The translations under genes and the position numbers were made by a program. From the NCBI RefSeq assembly GCF_035607535.1, contig NZ_JAYDZX010000001.1:124001-188000 (forward strand): a DNA stretch of 64,000 bases. Reading direction: 5' to 3'. Source of the stretch: Salinimicrobium sp035607535 (GTDB taxonomy: Bacteria > Bacteroidota > Bacteroidia > Flavobacteriales > Flavobacteriaceae). This document shows positions 42,031 to 50,069 of the stretch, one piece after another (within the stretch, counting starts at the first letter, position 1; each line of letters opens with the position of its first letter). The notes under the pieces were generated by a model. It had not been told where the DNA came from. It ran no database searches and saw only the letters and a list, made by a program, of their open reading frames with translations.

Positions 42031-44718
42031 ATGGAGAACGAGAATCTAAACGATCATCAAGACGATCAATTTGAGCAGAACGAAGAACTGGAATCAGGGA
42101 ATAGTGAAGTTCTAACCCGGGTCACGGGAATGTACAAGGACTGGTTCCTTGATTATGCTTCTTATGTGATCCTGGAGCGTGCCGTTCCTGCTCTTGAAGA
42201 TGGTTTTAAACCTGTACAGCGCCGTATCATGCACTCCATGAAGGATCTTGATGACGGGCGGTACAATAAAGTGGCCAATATTGTGGGGCATACCATGCAG
42301 TATCACCCTCACGGGGATGCCAGTATTGGAGATGCCATGGTACAGGTTGGTCAAAAGGATCTGCTTATAGATACACAGGGTAACTGGGGAAATATTCTGA
42401 CCGGGGATGGGGCCGCTGCAGCAAGGTATATTGAGGCGCGGCTTTCTAAATTCGCTTTGGATGTAGTTTACAACCCCAAGATCACCGAGTGGCAGTTGTC
42501 TTACGACGGAAGGAAAAAGGAGCCGGTAAACCTGCCTGTAATGTTTCCGTTACTCCTGGCTCAGGGCGCTGAAGGGATTGCAGTAGGTCTCAGCACTAAA
42601 ATTTTGCCCCACAACTTTATCGAGCTCATTGAAGCCAGTATTAAACACCTTCAGGGAAAAAAATTCAAACTTTTTCCCGATTTTGCTACAGGTGGAATTG
42701 CTGATATCACAAACTACAATGACGGGATGAGAGGTGGACGCGTGAGGGTTCGCGCAAAAATTTCTCAGCTGGATAAAAATACCCTGGTCATAAAGGAGAT
42801 CCCTTTTAGCACCAATACCTCAACCCTAATTGATTCTATCCTCAAGGCAAATGATAAAGGAAAGATCAAGATCAAAAAAATTGAAGATAATACTTCGAGT
42901 GAGGTTGAGATCCTTATTCACCTGCCATCGGGAATGTCCCCCGATAAAACCATTGATGCTCTTTACGCATTTACGAACTGTGAGATATCTATTTCTCCTT
43001 TGAGCTGTGTAATTATTGACAATAAGCCGGCCTTTTTAGGAGTTTCAGAAATTCTTAGAAGATCTACAGATCATACGCTGAGTCTGCTGAAACAGGATCT
43101 GGAGGTGAAACTGGATGAATTTCAGGAACAATGGCACTTTGCTTCATTGGAAAGGATCTTCATTGAGAAACGGATCTACCGCGATATTGAAGAGGAGGAG
43201 ACCTGGGAAGGAGTGATCAAAGCAATTGATGAAGGTTTGAAACCTCATATTGCTCATTTAAAAAGAGCGGTGACCGAAGAGGACATTGTAAGGCTTACTG
43301 AAATAAGGATCAAACGAATTTCCAAATTCGATCTGGAAAAAGCACAACAAAAGATCGAAGCCCTGGAAGGGGAGATCGAACAAATCAAACATCACCTGGA
43401 CCACCTGGTAGATTATGCTGTTGCTTACTTTAACCGACTCAAAAAAGAATATGGCGCAGGTAAGGAAAGAAAAACAGAACTGCGATTGTTTGACGACATT
43501 GAAGCAACCAAAGTTGTTGTTCGCAACCTGAAGCTATTTGTAAACCGAAAGGAAGGATTTGTAGGGACTGCACTGAAGAAGGATGAGTACGTCACAGATT
43601 GTTCAGACATTGATGACGTGATCTGTTTTACCGCCGAAGGTAAAATGATCGTTACCAGGGTAGATGCAAAAACGTTCATTGGAAAGGACATCATTCATGT
43701 TGCCATTTTTAAGAAGAAGGATCGCAGGACAATCTACAATATGATCTACAAAGACGGGAAAGGTGGCGCTTCATATATAAAGAGATTTGCCGTTACCTCG
43801 GTCACCCGCGACCGGGAATACGATCTTACCCAAGGCAAAAAAGGTTCTGAAATATCCTATTTCTCAGCCAACCCCAATGGAGAGGCCGAGGTGGTGATGG
43901 TTTATCTGAGGCAGGTGGGCAGCATCAAAAAGCTCAAATTTGAGGTGGATTTTGCCGACATGGCCATTAAAGGCAGGGCAGTGAAAGGTAATATTGTCAC
44001 TAAATATCCTATCAAAAAGATTGAACTTAAGGAAGAAGGAGTTTCTACTCTTAAGCCCCGCAGGATCTGGTTTGATGATACTGTAAGAAGACTAAACGTA
44101 GATGAGAGAGGAGAGCTGCTCGGAGAATTTAAAGGAGAAGACAGACTTTTGATCATCACTCAAAATGGGGTGGCAAAAACCATTAAACCTGAATTGACTA
44201 CCAGGTTCGATGAAGATATCATCGTTCTGGAAAAATGGTCTCCTAAAAAACCGATTTCCGCCATCTACTGGGAAGGGGAAAAAGAGCGATTTTATGTGAA
44301 ACGGTTTGTCATAGAAAACGAAGAGAAGGAAGAAAACTTTATAGGGGATCATCCAAAGTCATATCTCGAGATAGTTTCGACAGATTATCTGCCGGTAGTG
44401 GAGGTGGTCTACGGAAAAATAAGAGGGAAAGACCAGAAACCAAACGATCAGGTTGAACTTGAAGAATTTATTGCAATAAAAGGTATCAAGGCTCTTGGAA
44501 ATCAGCTTACTACAGAAAAAGTAAAACAGATAAACCTGCTTGACCCCAAACCTTATGAACAACCTGAAGAAGTAGCTCCCGAAGACATGGAAGTAGTGGA
44601 TGAGGAGAGTGTGGAAAGCAAAACTCCTAATCCAGATTCTCCCGATTTTACCGAAGGAAAACTGCAGAAAAAGGGTGCTAAAACAGACGAGACTCAGATT
44701 AAACTTTTTGAGGAGTAA
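42031..44718 (+). CDS. parC: DNA topoisomerase IV subunit A (ParC)
   Basis: An 895-aa protein with breakage-reunion domain ~25-480. The catalytic Tyr is Y133 (R132) in AAARYIEARLSKF, and the QRR region is in FKPVQRRIMHSM. A coiled-coil gate follows (~410-460). The C-terminal part (~510-830) is a beta-pinwheel with weak repeats (KMIVTRVDAKTFIG, YLRQVGSIKKLKF, LLIITQNGVAKTI) and an acidic tail. The acidic N-terminal 25 residues are extra relative to many homologues. It overlaps mscL by one base (TAATG). Confidence 0.94.
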   Translation: MENENLNDHQDDQFEQNEELESGNSEVLTRVTGMYKDWFLDYASYVILERAVPALEDGFKPVQRRIMHSMKDLDDGRYNKVANIVGHTMQYHPHGDASIGDAMVQVGQKDLLIDTQGNWGNILTGDGAAAARYIEARLSKFALDVVYNPKITEWQLSYDGRKKEPVNLPVMFPLLLAQGAEGIAVGLSTKILPHNFIELIEASIKHLQGKKFKLFPDFATGGIADITNYNDGMRGGRVRVRAKISQLDKNTLVIKEIPFSTNTSTLIDSILKANDKGKIKIKKIEDNTSSEVEILIHLPSGMSPDKTIDALYAFTNCEISISPLSCVIIDNKPAFLGVSEILRRSTDHTLSLLKQDLEVKLDEFQEQWHFASLERIFIEKRIYRDIEEEETWEGVIKAIDEGLKPHIAHLKRAVTEEDIVRLTEIRIKRISKFDLEKAQQKIEALEGEIEQIKHHLDHLVDYAVAYFNRLKKEYGAGKERKTELRLFDDIEATKVVVRNLKLFVNRKEGFVGTALKKDEYVTDCSDIDDVICFTAEGKMIVTRVDAKTFIGKDIIHVAIFKKKDRRTIYNMIYKDGKGGASYIKRFAVTSVTRDREYDLTQGKKGSEISYFSANPNGEAEVVMVYLRQVGSIKKLKFEVDFADMAIKGRAVKGNIVTKYPIKKIELKEEGVSTLKPRRIWFDDTVRRLNVDERGELLGEFKGEDRLLIITQNGVAKTIKPELTTRFDEDIIVLEKWSPKKPISAIYWEGEKERFYVKRFVIENEEKEENFIGDHPKSYLEIVSTDYLPVVEVVYGKIRGKDQKPNDQVELEEFIAIKGIKALGNQLTTEKVKQINLLDPKPYEQPEEVAPEDMEVVDEESVESKTPNPDSPDFTEGKLQKKGAKTDETQIKLFEE

Positions 44719-45167
44719 TGGCTAAAGGATTTCTAAAGGAATTCAAGGAATTTGCCGTTAAGGGCAATATGATCGATATGGCGGTGGGGATTATTATAGG
44801 TACCGCCTTCAATCGTGTTGTAGATGTGCTGGTAAAGCAGGTAATCATGCCGCCTCTTTCCCTGCTTACCGGCAGAATTGAATACGCCGATAGGAAATTT
44901 GTCCTCAGGGAAGCAGTTCCCGCCACCGATGGGGTCGAGGCTGTAGAGGAAATAGCTGTAGGTTACGGGTTATTGATCGAAGTTTTTATTGATTTCCTGG
45001 TGATTGGTTTTGTGGTGTTTATAGTGGTCAAATTCATGAACAAATTCAGGAAAAAAGCTGAGGACCCTAAAGATAAAACGGTTGCTACGCCAAAAGATAT
45101 TGAGCTCCTTACCAATTTGAATGAACTGATGGCGGAACAGAATGAGCTGCTGAAGAGGAAGAGTTAA
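44718..45167 (+). CDS. mscL: Large-conductance mechanosensitive channel (MscL)
   Basis: A 149-aa protein. Motifs: FLKEFKEFAVKGNMIDMAVGIIIGTAFNRVVDVLVKQ (amphipathic N-helix and TM1 pore helix), IMPPLSLLTG at the periplasmic turn, and TM2 LLIEVFIDFLVIGFVVFIVV. The C-terminal helix is KDIELLTNLNELMAEQNELLKRK. It opens at high membrane tension to release solutes on hypo-osmotic shock. Last gene of the parE operon; seven-base repeats begin directly after its stop. Confidence 0.95.
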   Translation: MAKGFLKEFKEFAVKGNMIDMAVGIIIGTAFNRVVDVLVKQVIMPPLSLLTGRIEYADRKFVLREAVPATDGVEAVEEIAVGYGLLIEVFIDFLVIGFVVFIVVKFMNKFRKKAEDPKDKTVATPKDIELLTNLNELMAEQNELLKRKS

Positions 45168-45216
45168 GAGTTCGGAGTTTGGAGTTCAGAGTTCAGAGTT
45201 TATTGTGTGAGTTCAG
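45168..45216. repeat. Heptanucleotide tandem array after mscL
   Basis: Starting at the base after the mscL stop: GAGTTCG, GAGTTTG, GAGTTCA, GAGTTCA, GAGTTTA, then a degraded unit and AGTTCAG. The consensus is GAGTTYR. Confidence 0.6.
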
Positions 45217-45278
45217 AATTGAAGATTAGTAATTCCACTCCCAATTAGCCGGACTACCCAATGATGCGCAGTATGACG

Positions 45279-45361
45279 AAGCCCCGGAGGGGCGAAATAT
45301 GGGTAGTAAAAATGGACCATGATTTTAAAAGCCCTGTAGGGGCGAAATATGGGTAGTAAAT
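45279..45361. repeat. Two copies of a ~33-bp repeat, 50-bp period
   Basis: Copy 1 (45279-45310) and copy 2 (45329-45360) each have a small hairpin core, GCCCCGGAGGGGC and GCCCTGTAGGGGC, followed by an identical tail GAAATATGGGTAGTAAA. The spacer between copies is ~18 bases. The hairpin plus conserved tail suggests a dispersed Bacteroidota intergenic repeat. Confidence 0.7.
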
Positions 45362-45381
45362 ATGCACCGAGAATACATTAC

Positions 45382-45418
45382 GTCTCAAGTCTCCCGTCTC
45401 AAATCTAAAGTCTCAGAT
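45382..45418. repeat. Heptanucleotide tandem array before the small lipoprotein gene
   Basis: GTCTCAA, GTCTCCC, GTCTCAA, ATCTAAA, GTCTCAG in phase, ending at the stop of the minus-strand gene. The consensus is GTCTCAA. Confidence 0.6.
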
Positions 45419-45793
45419 CTATTCCACCTTCACAACAGTTCCCCGCTGCTTCTGGCTTTCTCCTACTAACCCGTATTCAAAAGTATAAGTATTTCCTTGG
45501 GTAGTAAGGATCTTGATGTGAATAGGTTTTTCTTCGGCGCGATTTTTAGGATTTAAATTGGAGATCAGGTATTCACAATCATTGATCCACCGCACAGAAG
45601 AAGTATCTGTCTTTCCTCGAAAAAAATCAATCTCGATACTGTCATTCCGAATAAAGCGACTCTTTACCAGTTCTCCCTCCAGGTAAGATTCAAATTCAAA
45701 TATACCGGTCCTAAAATCTTCACAGTTGCGTTCGGGCTGATAACAGGAGCTTAGAGAGCCAAAAAGGGCTAATCCGAAGAAAATTCTTTTCAT
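45419..45793 (-). CDS. Small conserved lipoprotein of unknown function
   Basis: A 124-aa protein with a lipoprotein signal (MKRIFFGLALFGSLSSC, Cys17). The mature part is YQPERNCEDFRTGIFEFES, KTDTSSVRWINDCEYLI, and a final beta region TTQGNTYTFEYGLVGESQKQRGTVVKV. A second Cys pair (in RNCED and NDCEY) may form a disulfide. I cannot assign a function; the fold looks like a small all-beta barrel of the lipocalin type. The nearest upstream -7 box (45798-45805) would give almost no leader. It follows the xre gene on the same strand after 27 bases, so read-through from xre is also possible. Confidence 0.75.
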   Translation of the reverse strand: MKRIFFGLALFGSLSSCYQPERNCEDFRTGIFEFESYLEGELVKSRFIRNDSIEIDFFRGKTDTSSVRWINDCEYLISNLNPKNRAEEKPIHIKILTTQGNTYTFEYGLVGESQKQRGTVVKVE

Positions 45794-45797
45794 GTCC

Positions 45798-45805
45798 CAA
45801 ATTTA
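45798..45805 (-). promoter_or_regulatory. -7 box TAaaTTTG directly before the small lipoprotein gene
   Basis: On the minus strand the bases from 45805 to 45798 read TAAATTTG. The start of transcription would fall on or next to the ATG at 45793, meaning a leaderless transcript or a chance match. Confidence 0.35.
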
Positions 45806-45820
45806 AATCTTTTTTACTGC

Positions 45821-46231
45821 CTATTGATTCTCATAAGCATCAAAACTTCCATCTGTATAAAGGATGATCACTTTTTTGATCTTTTTTGAAGAAGTAGAGG
45901 CAGATTTTTCCTCTACAGGTAAAGCGGTAGAGGCAGAGAACAGGTCTTCAACAGGACGTTGTTTGACTGGTTCTTTAGACTCGGGTTGAGGCCTTTCGCC
46001 GGTCTTCTTCGGAAAATCTCCCTTCCCGTTTAGTAACCAATAGAGTTCCACTTCCGGAAAAGCCTTAACAATCTTCATCACAAAATCCAGACTGGGCTTA
46101 TTTCTACCAGACAAAAGATGGGAGATAGAGGAGCGGCCGACCTCAATTTTATCGGCAAAGGAGGCAGCGGAAAGATCATAATATTCCATGATCTTGTTGA
46201 GTCTAATTGTAAATTCTTCCACGTTTACCAT
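45821..46231 (-). CDS. XRE family transcriptional regulator
   Basis: A 136-aa protein. The HTH_3 domain is at ~5-62 (FTIRLNKIMEYYDLSAASFADKIEVGRSSISHLLSGRNKPSLDFVMKI). A variable linker rich in P, E and S (~75-118) leads to a short conserved C-terminus KKIKKVIILYTDGSFDAYE, typical of Bacteroidota regulators of this type. It probably represses itself and the divergent M14 peptidase gene. Its own promoter is TTG (46293-46291) N20 TActTTTG (46270-46263) on the minus strand, and the TTTAC-N4-GTAAA dyads cover that -7 box and the start codon. Confidence 0.88.
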   Translation of the reverse strand: MVNVEEFTIRLNKIMEYYDLSAASFADKIEVGRSSISHLLSGRNKPSLDFVMKIVKAFPEVELYWLLNGKGDFPKKTGERPQPESKEPVKQRPVEDLFSASTALPVEEKSASTSSKKIKKVIILYTDGSFDAYENQ

Positions 46232-46238
46232 TGTAAAC
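46223..46238. promoter_or_regulatory. Operator GTTTAC-catt-GTAAAC over the xre start codon
   Basis: A perfect dyad overlapping the first codons and ATG of xre. It has the same TTTAC-N4-GTAAA form as the sites at 46259, 46471 and 46495. Confidence 0.7.
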
Positions 46239-46258
46239 AGAATTGTAAAATTGGTTTG

Positions 46259-46293
46259 TTTACAAAAGTAACATTAATAAAATTATCCTGCAA
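46259..46293 (-). promoter_or_regulatory. xre promoter with embedded operator TTTAC-aaaa-GTAAC
   Basis: Read on the minus strand: TTG at 46293-46291, a 20-base spacer, then TACTTTTG at 46270-46263. The dyad 46259-46272 contains the whole -7 box. The minus-strand core TTACTTTTGTAAA is identical to that of the peptidase promoter. Confidence 0.75.
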
Positions 46294-46470
46294 TACTCTT
46301 GTATAAAGTCTTAATTTGATTTAATTAACTATTTAAGTATACTTAGCTAAAAGACTCAAAAACAGTTATTTGAATGTTTTAATGCAGTTATAAGGAATAT
46401 TTCCCAATCAGGTATTTACAGGGTTGACGAGAGTGTTTACATTAATACACCAGGTCAGACGGATTATGTG

Positions 46471-46484
46471 TTTACGAATGTAAA
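46471..46484. promoter_or_regulatory. Operator TTTAC-gaat-GTAAA upstream of the M14 peptidase gene
   Basis: A perfect dyad 24 bases upstream of the next one and at about the -33 position of the peptidase promoter. The gap 46232-46509 holds no gene. Confidence 0.7.
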
Positions 46485-46494
46485 TTTTGGAATA

Positions 46495-46509
46495 TTTACT
46501 TTTGTAAAC
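46495..46509 (+). promoter_or_regulatory. Peptidase promoter -7 box TActTTTG inside operator TTTAC-tttt-GTAAAC
   Basis: TACTTTTG at 46497-46504 is a full consensus -7 box inside the dyad 46495-46509. The dyad ends at the base before the ATG at 46510, so the transcript would be leaderless or nearly so if this box is used. Confidence 0.65.
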
Positions 46510-47673
46510 ATGGAAAGTGTTGAAGAATTTTTACAGACCTATAATAAAATTAAAGCAACAGAGATTCATGGCAGGTATTTAGAATACTCTGCCTTAGAAG
46601 AAGCTTTGCAGGGAATAGAAGATCATTTTCAAATCAAGGAAGCGGGATCTTCCTTTCTCAATATTCCAATAAAGACCATAAAGGTCGGTAAGGGATCTAA
46701 AAAGATCCTTGCCTGGTCTCAAATGCATGGAAACGAAACTACCACTACAAAAGGAGTCCTCGATCTCCTTCACTTATTCATAAAGCATAAGGCAGATGAT
46801 ACGGTTAAGGAGATCCTCCAACAATGCACTGTTTTGATCATGCCTATGCTTAACCCGGATGGAGCAGCAAGATACACGAGGGAAAACGTCAATAAAGTGG
46901 ATCTCAACAGGGATGCCTGTGACTTAAAGGAGCCTGAAAGTAAGGTGCTCCGCAAGGTGTTTGAAGAATTTAAACCGGATTTCTGCTTCAATCTGCACGA
47001 TCAACGTACCTTATTTGGTGCAGGAGATACAAATTTACCTGCTACGCTCTCATTTTTGGCTCCTTCTATGGATGAAGCCCGAACTATCACTCCTGTGCGG
47101 ATACAGGCAATGAAGATCATTAGTGCAATGAATGCCGCTTTACAGGAGGTAATTCCCGGGCAGGTGGGGAGATTTGATGATAGCTTTAATATCAATTGTA
47201 CCGGCGACTTTTTCCAGGCCCGCGAGGTTCCCACCATACTTTTTGAATGCGGACACTTCCAACAGGACTATTTAAGGGAGGAGACCCGCAGGTACTTTAC
47301 TTTATCTATTTTTACTGCTTTTAGAAGTATAGCTTCAGGCAAATTTCAGCAGGAAGATGAGCAAGAATACTTCAGTATACCTCAAAATAAAAAGAACTTC
47401 AGAGATGTAATCCTAAGAAATGCAGTTTTGGAGGGTTCTACGGTGGACATTGCGCTGCAGTACCTGGAAAAAATGAAAGCTGGGGAGGTCCATTTCCTTC
47501 CGCAAGTGGGGGAGATAGGGGCAAATTTAAGTTTGTTCGGACACTATGAAATCGACTGTAAAGAACAGGAGGTGACAAAGGAAGATGGAACCAGCCTTAT
47601 CGAAAACGATATAGTAGAGGGAATTCTGTTAAATAAAGAGAAGTTATTAATAAAACCGCCTTATCTTCCATGA
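46510..47673 (+). CDS. M14 family zinc carboxypeptidase / succinylglutamate desuccinylase-like protein
   Basis: A 387-aa protein from the ATG at 46510; an upstream in-frame GTG at 46468 is rejected because the operators and -7 box lie in that stretch. Zinc ligands H73 and E76 are in SQMHGNETTTT, with the third His in FNLHDQRTLF (~162). The candidate catalytic Glu is in ILFECGHFQQDY (~245). NPDGAARYTRENVNKVDLNRD is the M14 substrate-binding region. No signal peptide, so cytosolic. The substrate may be a gamma-glutamyl or N-acyl amino acid rather than a protein. It is divergent from xre and probably repressed by it. Confidence 0.88.
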   Translation: MESVEEFLQTYNKIKATEIHGRYLEYSALEEALQGIEDHFQIKEAGSSFLNIPIKTIKVGKGSKKILAWSQMHGNETTTTKGVLDLLHLFIKHKADDTVKEILQQCTVLIMPMLNPDGAARYTRENVNKVDLNRDACDLKEPESKVLRKVFEEFKPDFCFNLHDQRTLFGAGDTNLPATLSFLAPSMDEARTITPVRIQAMKIISAMNAALQEVIPGQVGRFDDSFNINCTGDFFQAREVPTILFECGHFQQDYLREETRRYFTLSIFTAFRSIASGKFQQEDEQEYFSIPQNKKNFRDVILRNAVLEGSTVDIALQYLEKMKAGEVHFLPQVGEIGANLSLFGHYEIDCKEQEVTKEDGTSLIENDIVEGILLNKEKLLIKPPYLP

Positions 47674-47676
47674 ATA

Positions 47677-47710
47677 TTGTTTATAATCTAATTATTTTGT
47701 ATTAATTTTG
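47677..47710 (+). promoter_or_regulatory. Promoter TTG-N23-TAatTTTG of the lrp-type gene
   Basis: TTG at 47677-47679 and TAATTTTG at 47703-47710, spacer 23. Transcription would start ~47716, about 34 bases before the ATG at 47751. Confidence 0.6.
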
Positions 47711-47750
47711 TACTTCGTTTAAAACAATGAGAATCTACAAAAGATAAGAT

Positions 47751-48230
47751 ATGGCAAAGTTTAGATTAGATGAAACAGATCACCAGATCCTCAATATGTT
47801 GATCGACAACACACGCACCCCATTCACCGATATAGCCAAAAAGTTGAACATATCGGCTGGTACTGTGCATGTTAGGGTGAAAAAAATGGAAGAAGCGGGG
47901 ATTATACTTGGTTCTTCCCTTACTCTTAACTATGAGAAATTGGGTTATGCTTTTATTGCATACGTAGGTATTTTCCTTCAGAACACCTCTCAAACCAAAT
48001 TTGTTCTGGAGCGTATCAACGAAATTCCGTTTGTAACTGTTGCACACGTCACTACCGGGAAATTCAATGTTTTCTGCAAGATCAGGGCCCGCGATACGCA
48101 GCATGCAAAAGAGATCATCTTCAAACTTGATGATATAGACGGGGTTTACCGTACCGAAACTATGATCTCACTTGAGGAAAGTATCAATGATAAGAAAAGG
48201 CTCATGCATTCGATTTTTGAGAATCTGTAG
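47751..48230 (+). CDS. Lrp/AsnC family transcriptional regulator
   Basis: A 159-aa protein with an N-terminal HTH (DETDHQILNMLIDNTRTPFTDIAKKLNISAGTVHVRVKKMEEAGII) and a RAM/AsnC effector domain (~68-150, LGYAFIAYVGIFLQN, VTTGKFNVFCKIRARD). It forms octamers around an amino acid ligand in this family; the ligand is unknown. It has its own promoter and a strong terminator and is therefore monocistronic. Confidence 0.92.
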   Translation: MAKFRLDETDHQILNMLIDNTRTPFTDIAKKLNISAGTVHVRVKKMEEAGIILGSSLTLNYEKLGYAFIAYVGIFLQNTSQTKFVLERINEIPFVTVAHVTTGKFNVFCKIRARDTQHAKEIIFKLDDIDGVYRTETMISLEESINDKKRLMHSIFENL

Positions 48231-48250
48231 GCTTAGCTAACTTTATATTG

Positions 48251-48285
48251 AAGCCCTTTAAACATCTGGTTTAAAGGGCTTTTTT
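48251..48285 (+). terminator. Terminator of the lrp-type gene, 13-bp perfect stem
   Basis: AAGCCCTTTAAAC pairs with GTTTAAAGGGCTT around ATCTG and is followed by TTTT. Confidence 0.88.
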
Positions 48286-48314
48286 ATTAATGGAAAACTT
48301 CCTACCTTTTCCTT

Positions 48315-49343
48315 ATGAACTTAATAAAACGGAAGTTGCTCTCCTTCTGGAAGCTGATAAAGCTGTCCTATTTTAGCTGGAACAGGAATGAACCCTGGGC
48401 CCGTAGTGCAACAATAGCCTATTATGCCCTTTTTTCACTGCCATCCCTCCTCATCATAGTGGTAACGGTGGCGGGATATGTTTGGGGACGGGAAGCTGTA
48501 CAAGGGAGGATCACGCAGCAAATAGAAGACTTTATTGGTGTAGAGGCTGCACAGGCCATTGAAGGGATGATCGCCAATGCTGCACTCGATCAAACTTCCA
48601 CCTGGGCTGTCATTTTCGGATTTGCCTTTTTGATCTTTGGTGCTACCGGAGTCTTTTTCCAGTTAAAGGCCGCCATGAACAATATCTGGAATATTGCTGT
48701 AAAAAAGAATACTGTAAAAAGGATCGTTATCAACAGGATCATTTCACTTGGAATGGTATTCGTACTGGGCTTACTGCTTTTGATTTCCCTCGTAATTTCG
48801 GCTATTATTAAGGCCGTAAAAGATTACGTCGCGTCCATAGAGCCTGTAATTTCAGTTTTTGTCCTGGAAATACTCAATTTCGCTCTTTCTTTTACTATTA
48901 TAACATCCCTCTTCGCTGCTATTTTCAAATGGCTTCCCGATGTTAAACTGAATTGGAAAACTACCTACCTCGGTGCCATGCTAACCACCTGCCTCTTTCT
49001 TTTAGCTGAATATCTCATCGGGTTTTACTTTGGGCAGAGCAATCCGGGTTCCATTTATGGAGGAGCTTCTTCGGTGGTGCTTATTCTGCTATGGGTTTAC
49101 TATACCTGTCTTATTGTATTCTTTGGGGCAGAATTCACGGTGCAGTATGCTCTTCACAAAAAGGAAAAAGTAGAACCTAACGAATATGCCGAACCTGCTA
49201 TTTACCAGGAACTGGAGCGCCTGGAAGAGAAAAGAGGACAGTTAATTGATGAAAAGAGGATCCTGGATACCCTGCAATCCCACAAGGATGAGGAGCAAGA
49301 GGCGCGCAGGAAAAAGGAAAAATCTGAAAAGAATTCTTCTTAA
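48315..49343 (+). CDS. YihY/BrkB family inner membrane protein
   Basis: A 342-aa protein with six hydrophobic segments between ~30 and ~285. The family signature includes RNEPWARSATIAYYALFSLPSLLIIVV near the start and GSIYGGASSVVLILLWVYYTCLIVFFGAEFT near the end of the membrane part. The C-terminal tail (~290-342) is a charged coiled coil. Once called ribonuclease BN, the family is now treated as membrane proteins of unknown transport or envelope function. It lies 28 bases after the lrp terminator with no clear promoter of its own. Confidence 0.88.
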   Translation: MNLIKRKLLSFWKLIKLSYFSWNRNEPWARSATIAYYALFSLPSLLIIVVTVAGYVWGREAVQGRITQQIEDFIGVEAAQAIEGMIANAALDQTSTWAVIFGFAFLIFGATGVFFQLKAAMNNIWNIAVKKNTVKRIVINRIISLGMVFVLGLLLLISLVISAIIKAVKDYVASIEPVISVFVLEILNFALSFTIITSLFAAIFKWLPDVKLNWKTTYLGAMLTTCLFLLAEYLIGFYFGQSNPGSIYGGASSVVLILLWVYYTCLIVFFGAEFTVQYALHKKEKVEPNEYAEPAIYQELERLEEKRGQLIDEKRILDTLQSHKDEEQEARRKKEKSEKNSS

Positions 49344-49448
49344 TAAAGTTTAACCTTCCCCACGCTATTTTTATAGGCTTCTTAATAGAGAAAGAGCTAT
49401 GTGGTGGTTATCTTCAACTGAACTATTGTCGAACAAAAAATTGATGAA

Positions 49449-49997
49449 ATGAGTAAGAAGGTAGCCATTTTGGCAACAAATGGATTTGAAGAAATAGAAC
49501 TAACCTCTCCCAAAGAGGCAATGGAAGACGAGGGATTTGAAGTCCATATCATAAGTCCGGAGAAAGATAAAATAAAGGCCTGGGACAAAACCGACTGGTC
49601 CAAAGAGTACAAGGTGGACAAAACGGTGAGTGAGGTAAGTGCAGGTGAATATGACGCGCTAATGCTACCAGGAGGAGTAATGAATCCAGATCATCTTAGA
49701 ACCAGCGAGGAAGCCCTTAAGTTTGTGCGGGATTTCTTTGAGCAAAAGAAACCTGTGGCGGCAATTTGCCATGCACCCTGGACGCTGATTAGTGCAGGGG
49801 TTGTAAAAGGCAGAACCATGACCTCCTATAATTCCATGAAAGATGATGTGAAAAATGCAGGAGCAAACTGGGTGGACGAAGAAGTAGTGGTAGATGAAGG
49901 GTTTGTCACCAGTAGGAATCCCGATGACCTCCCTGCTTTTAACGCCAAATTGATCGAGGAGATCAAAGAAGGAAAGCACCGGGAACAACATGCATAA
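49449..49997 (+). CDS. DJ-1/PfpI family protein (YhbO-type deglycase/protease-like)
   Basis: A 182-aa protein of the normal length. The nucleophile elbow is C107-H108 in VAAICHAPWTLISAG and the conserved Glu is in NGFEEIEL (~15). MLPGGVMNPDHLR is the family loop. PfpI/YhbO proteins repair glycated amino acids or thiols and are induced in stress; the exact activity is debated. Monocistronic, with a strong terminator shared with the convergent gene. Confidence 0.9.
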   Translation: MSKKVAILATNGFEEIELTSPKEAMEDEGFEVHIISPEKDKIKAWDKTDWSKEYKVDKTVSEVSAGEYDALMLPGGVMNPDHLRTSEEALKFVRDFFEQKKPVAAICHAPWTLISAGVVKGRTMTSYNSMKDDVKNAGANWVDEEVVVDEGFVTSRNPDDLPAFNAKLIEEIKEGKHREQHA

Positions 49998-50017
49998 TGT
50001 GCAGGTATAAGTTCAAA

Positions 50018-50053
50018 GAAAAAGCCGCTTAATCGATTTTAAGCGGCTTTTTC
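50018..50053. terminator. Bidirectional terminator, 15-bp perfect stem
   Basis: GAAAAAGCCGCTTAA pairs with TTAAGCGGCTTTTTC around TCGATT, between the pfpI-type gene (+) and the acidic-protein gene (-). Confidence 0.88.
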
Positions 50054-50069
50054 ATATTTAAGTCTTTAC

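Noticed and set aside
46468..46509. Upstream GTG extension of the M14 peptidase
   Set aside because: The 14 extra codons lie over two operators and the -7 box, and homologues are expected to begin at MESVEEF.
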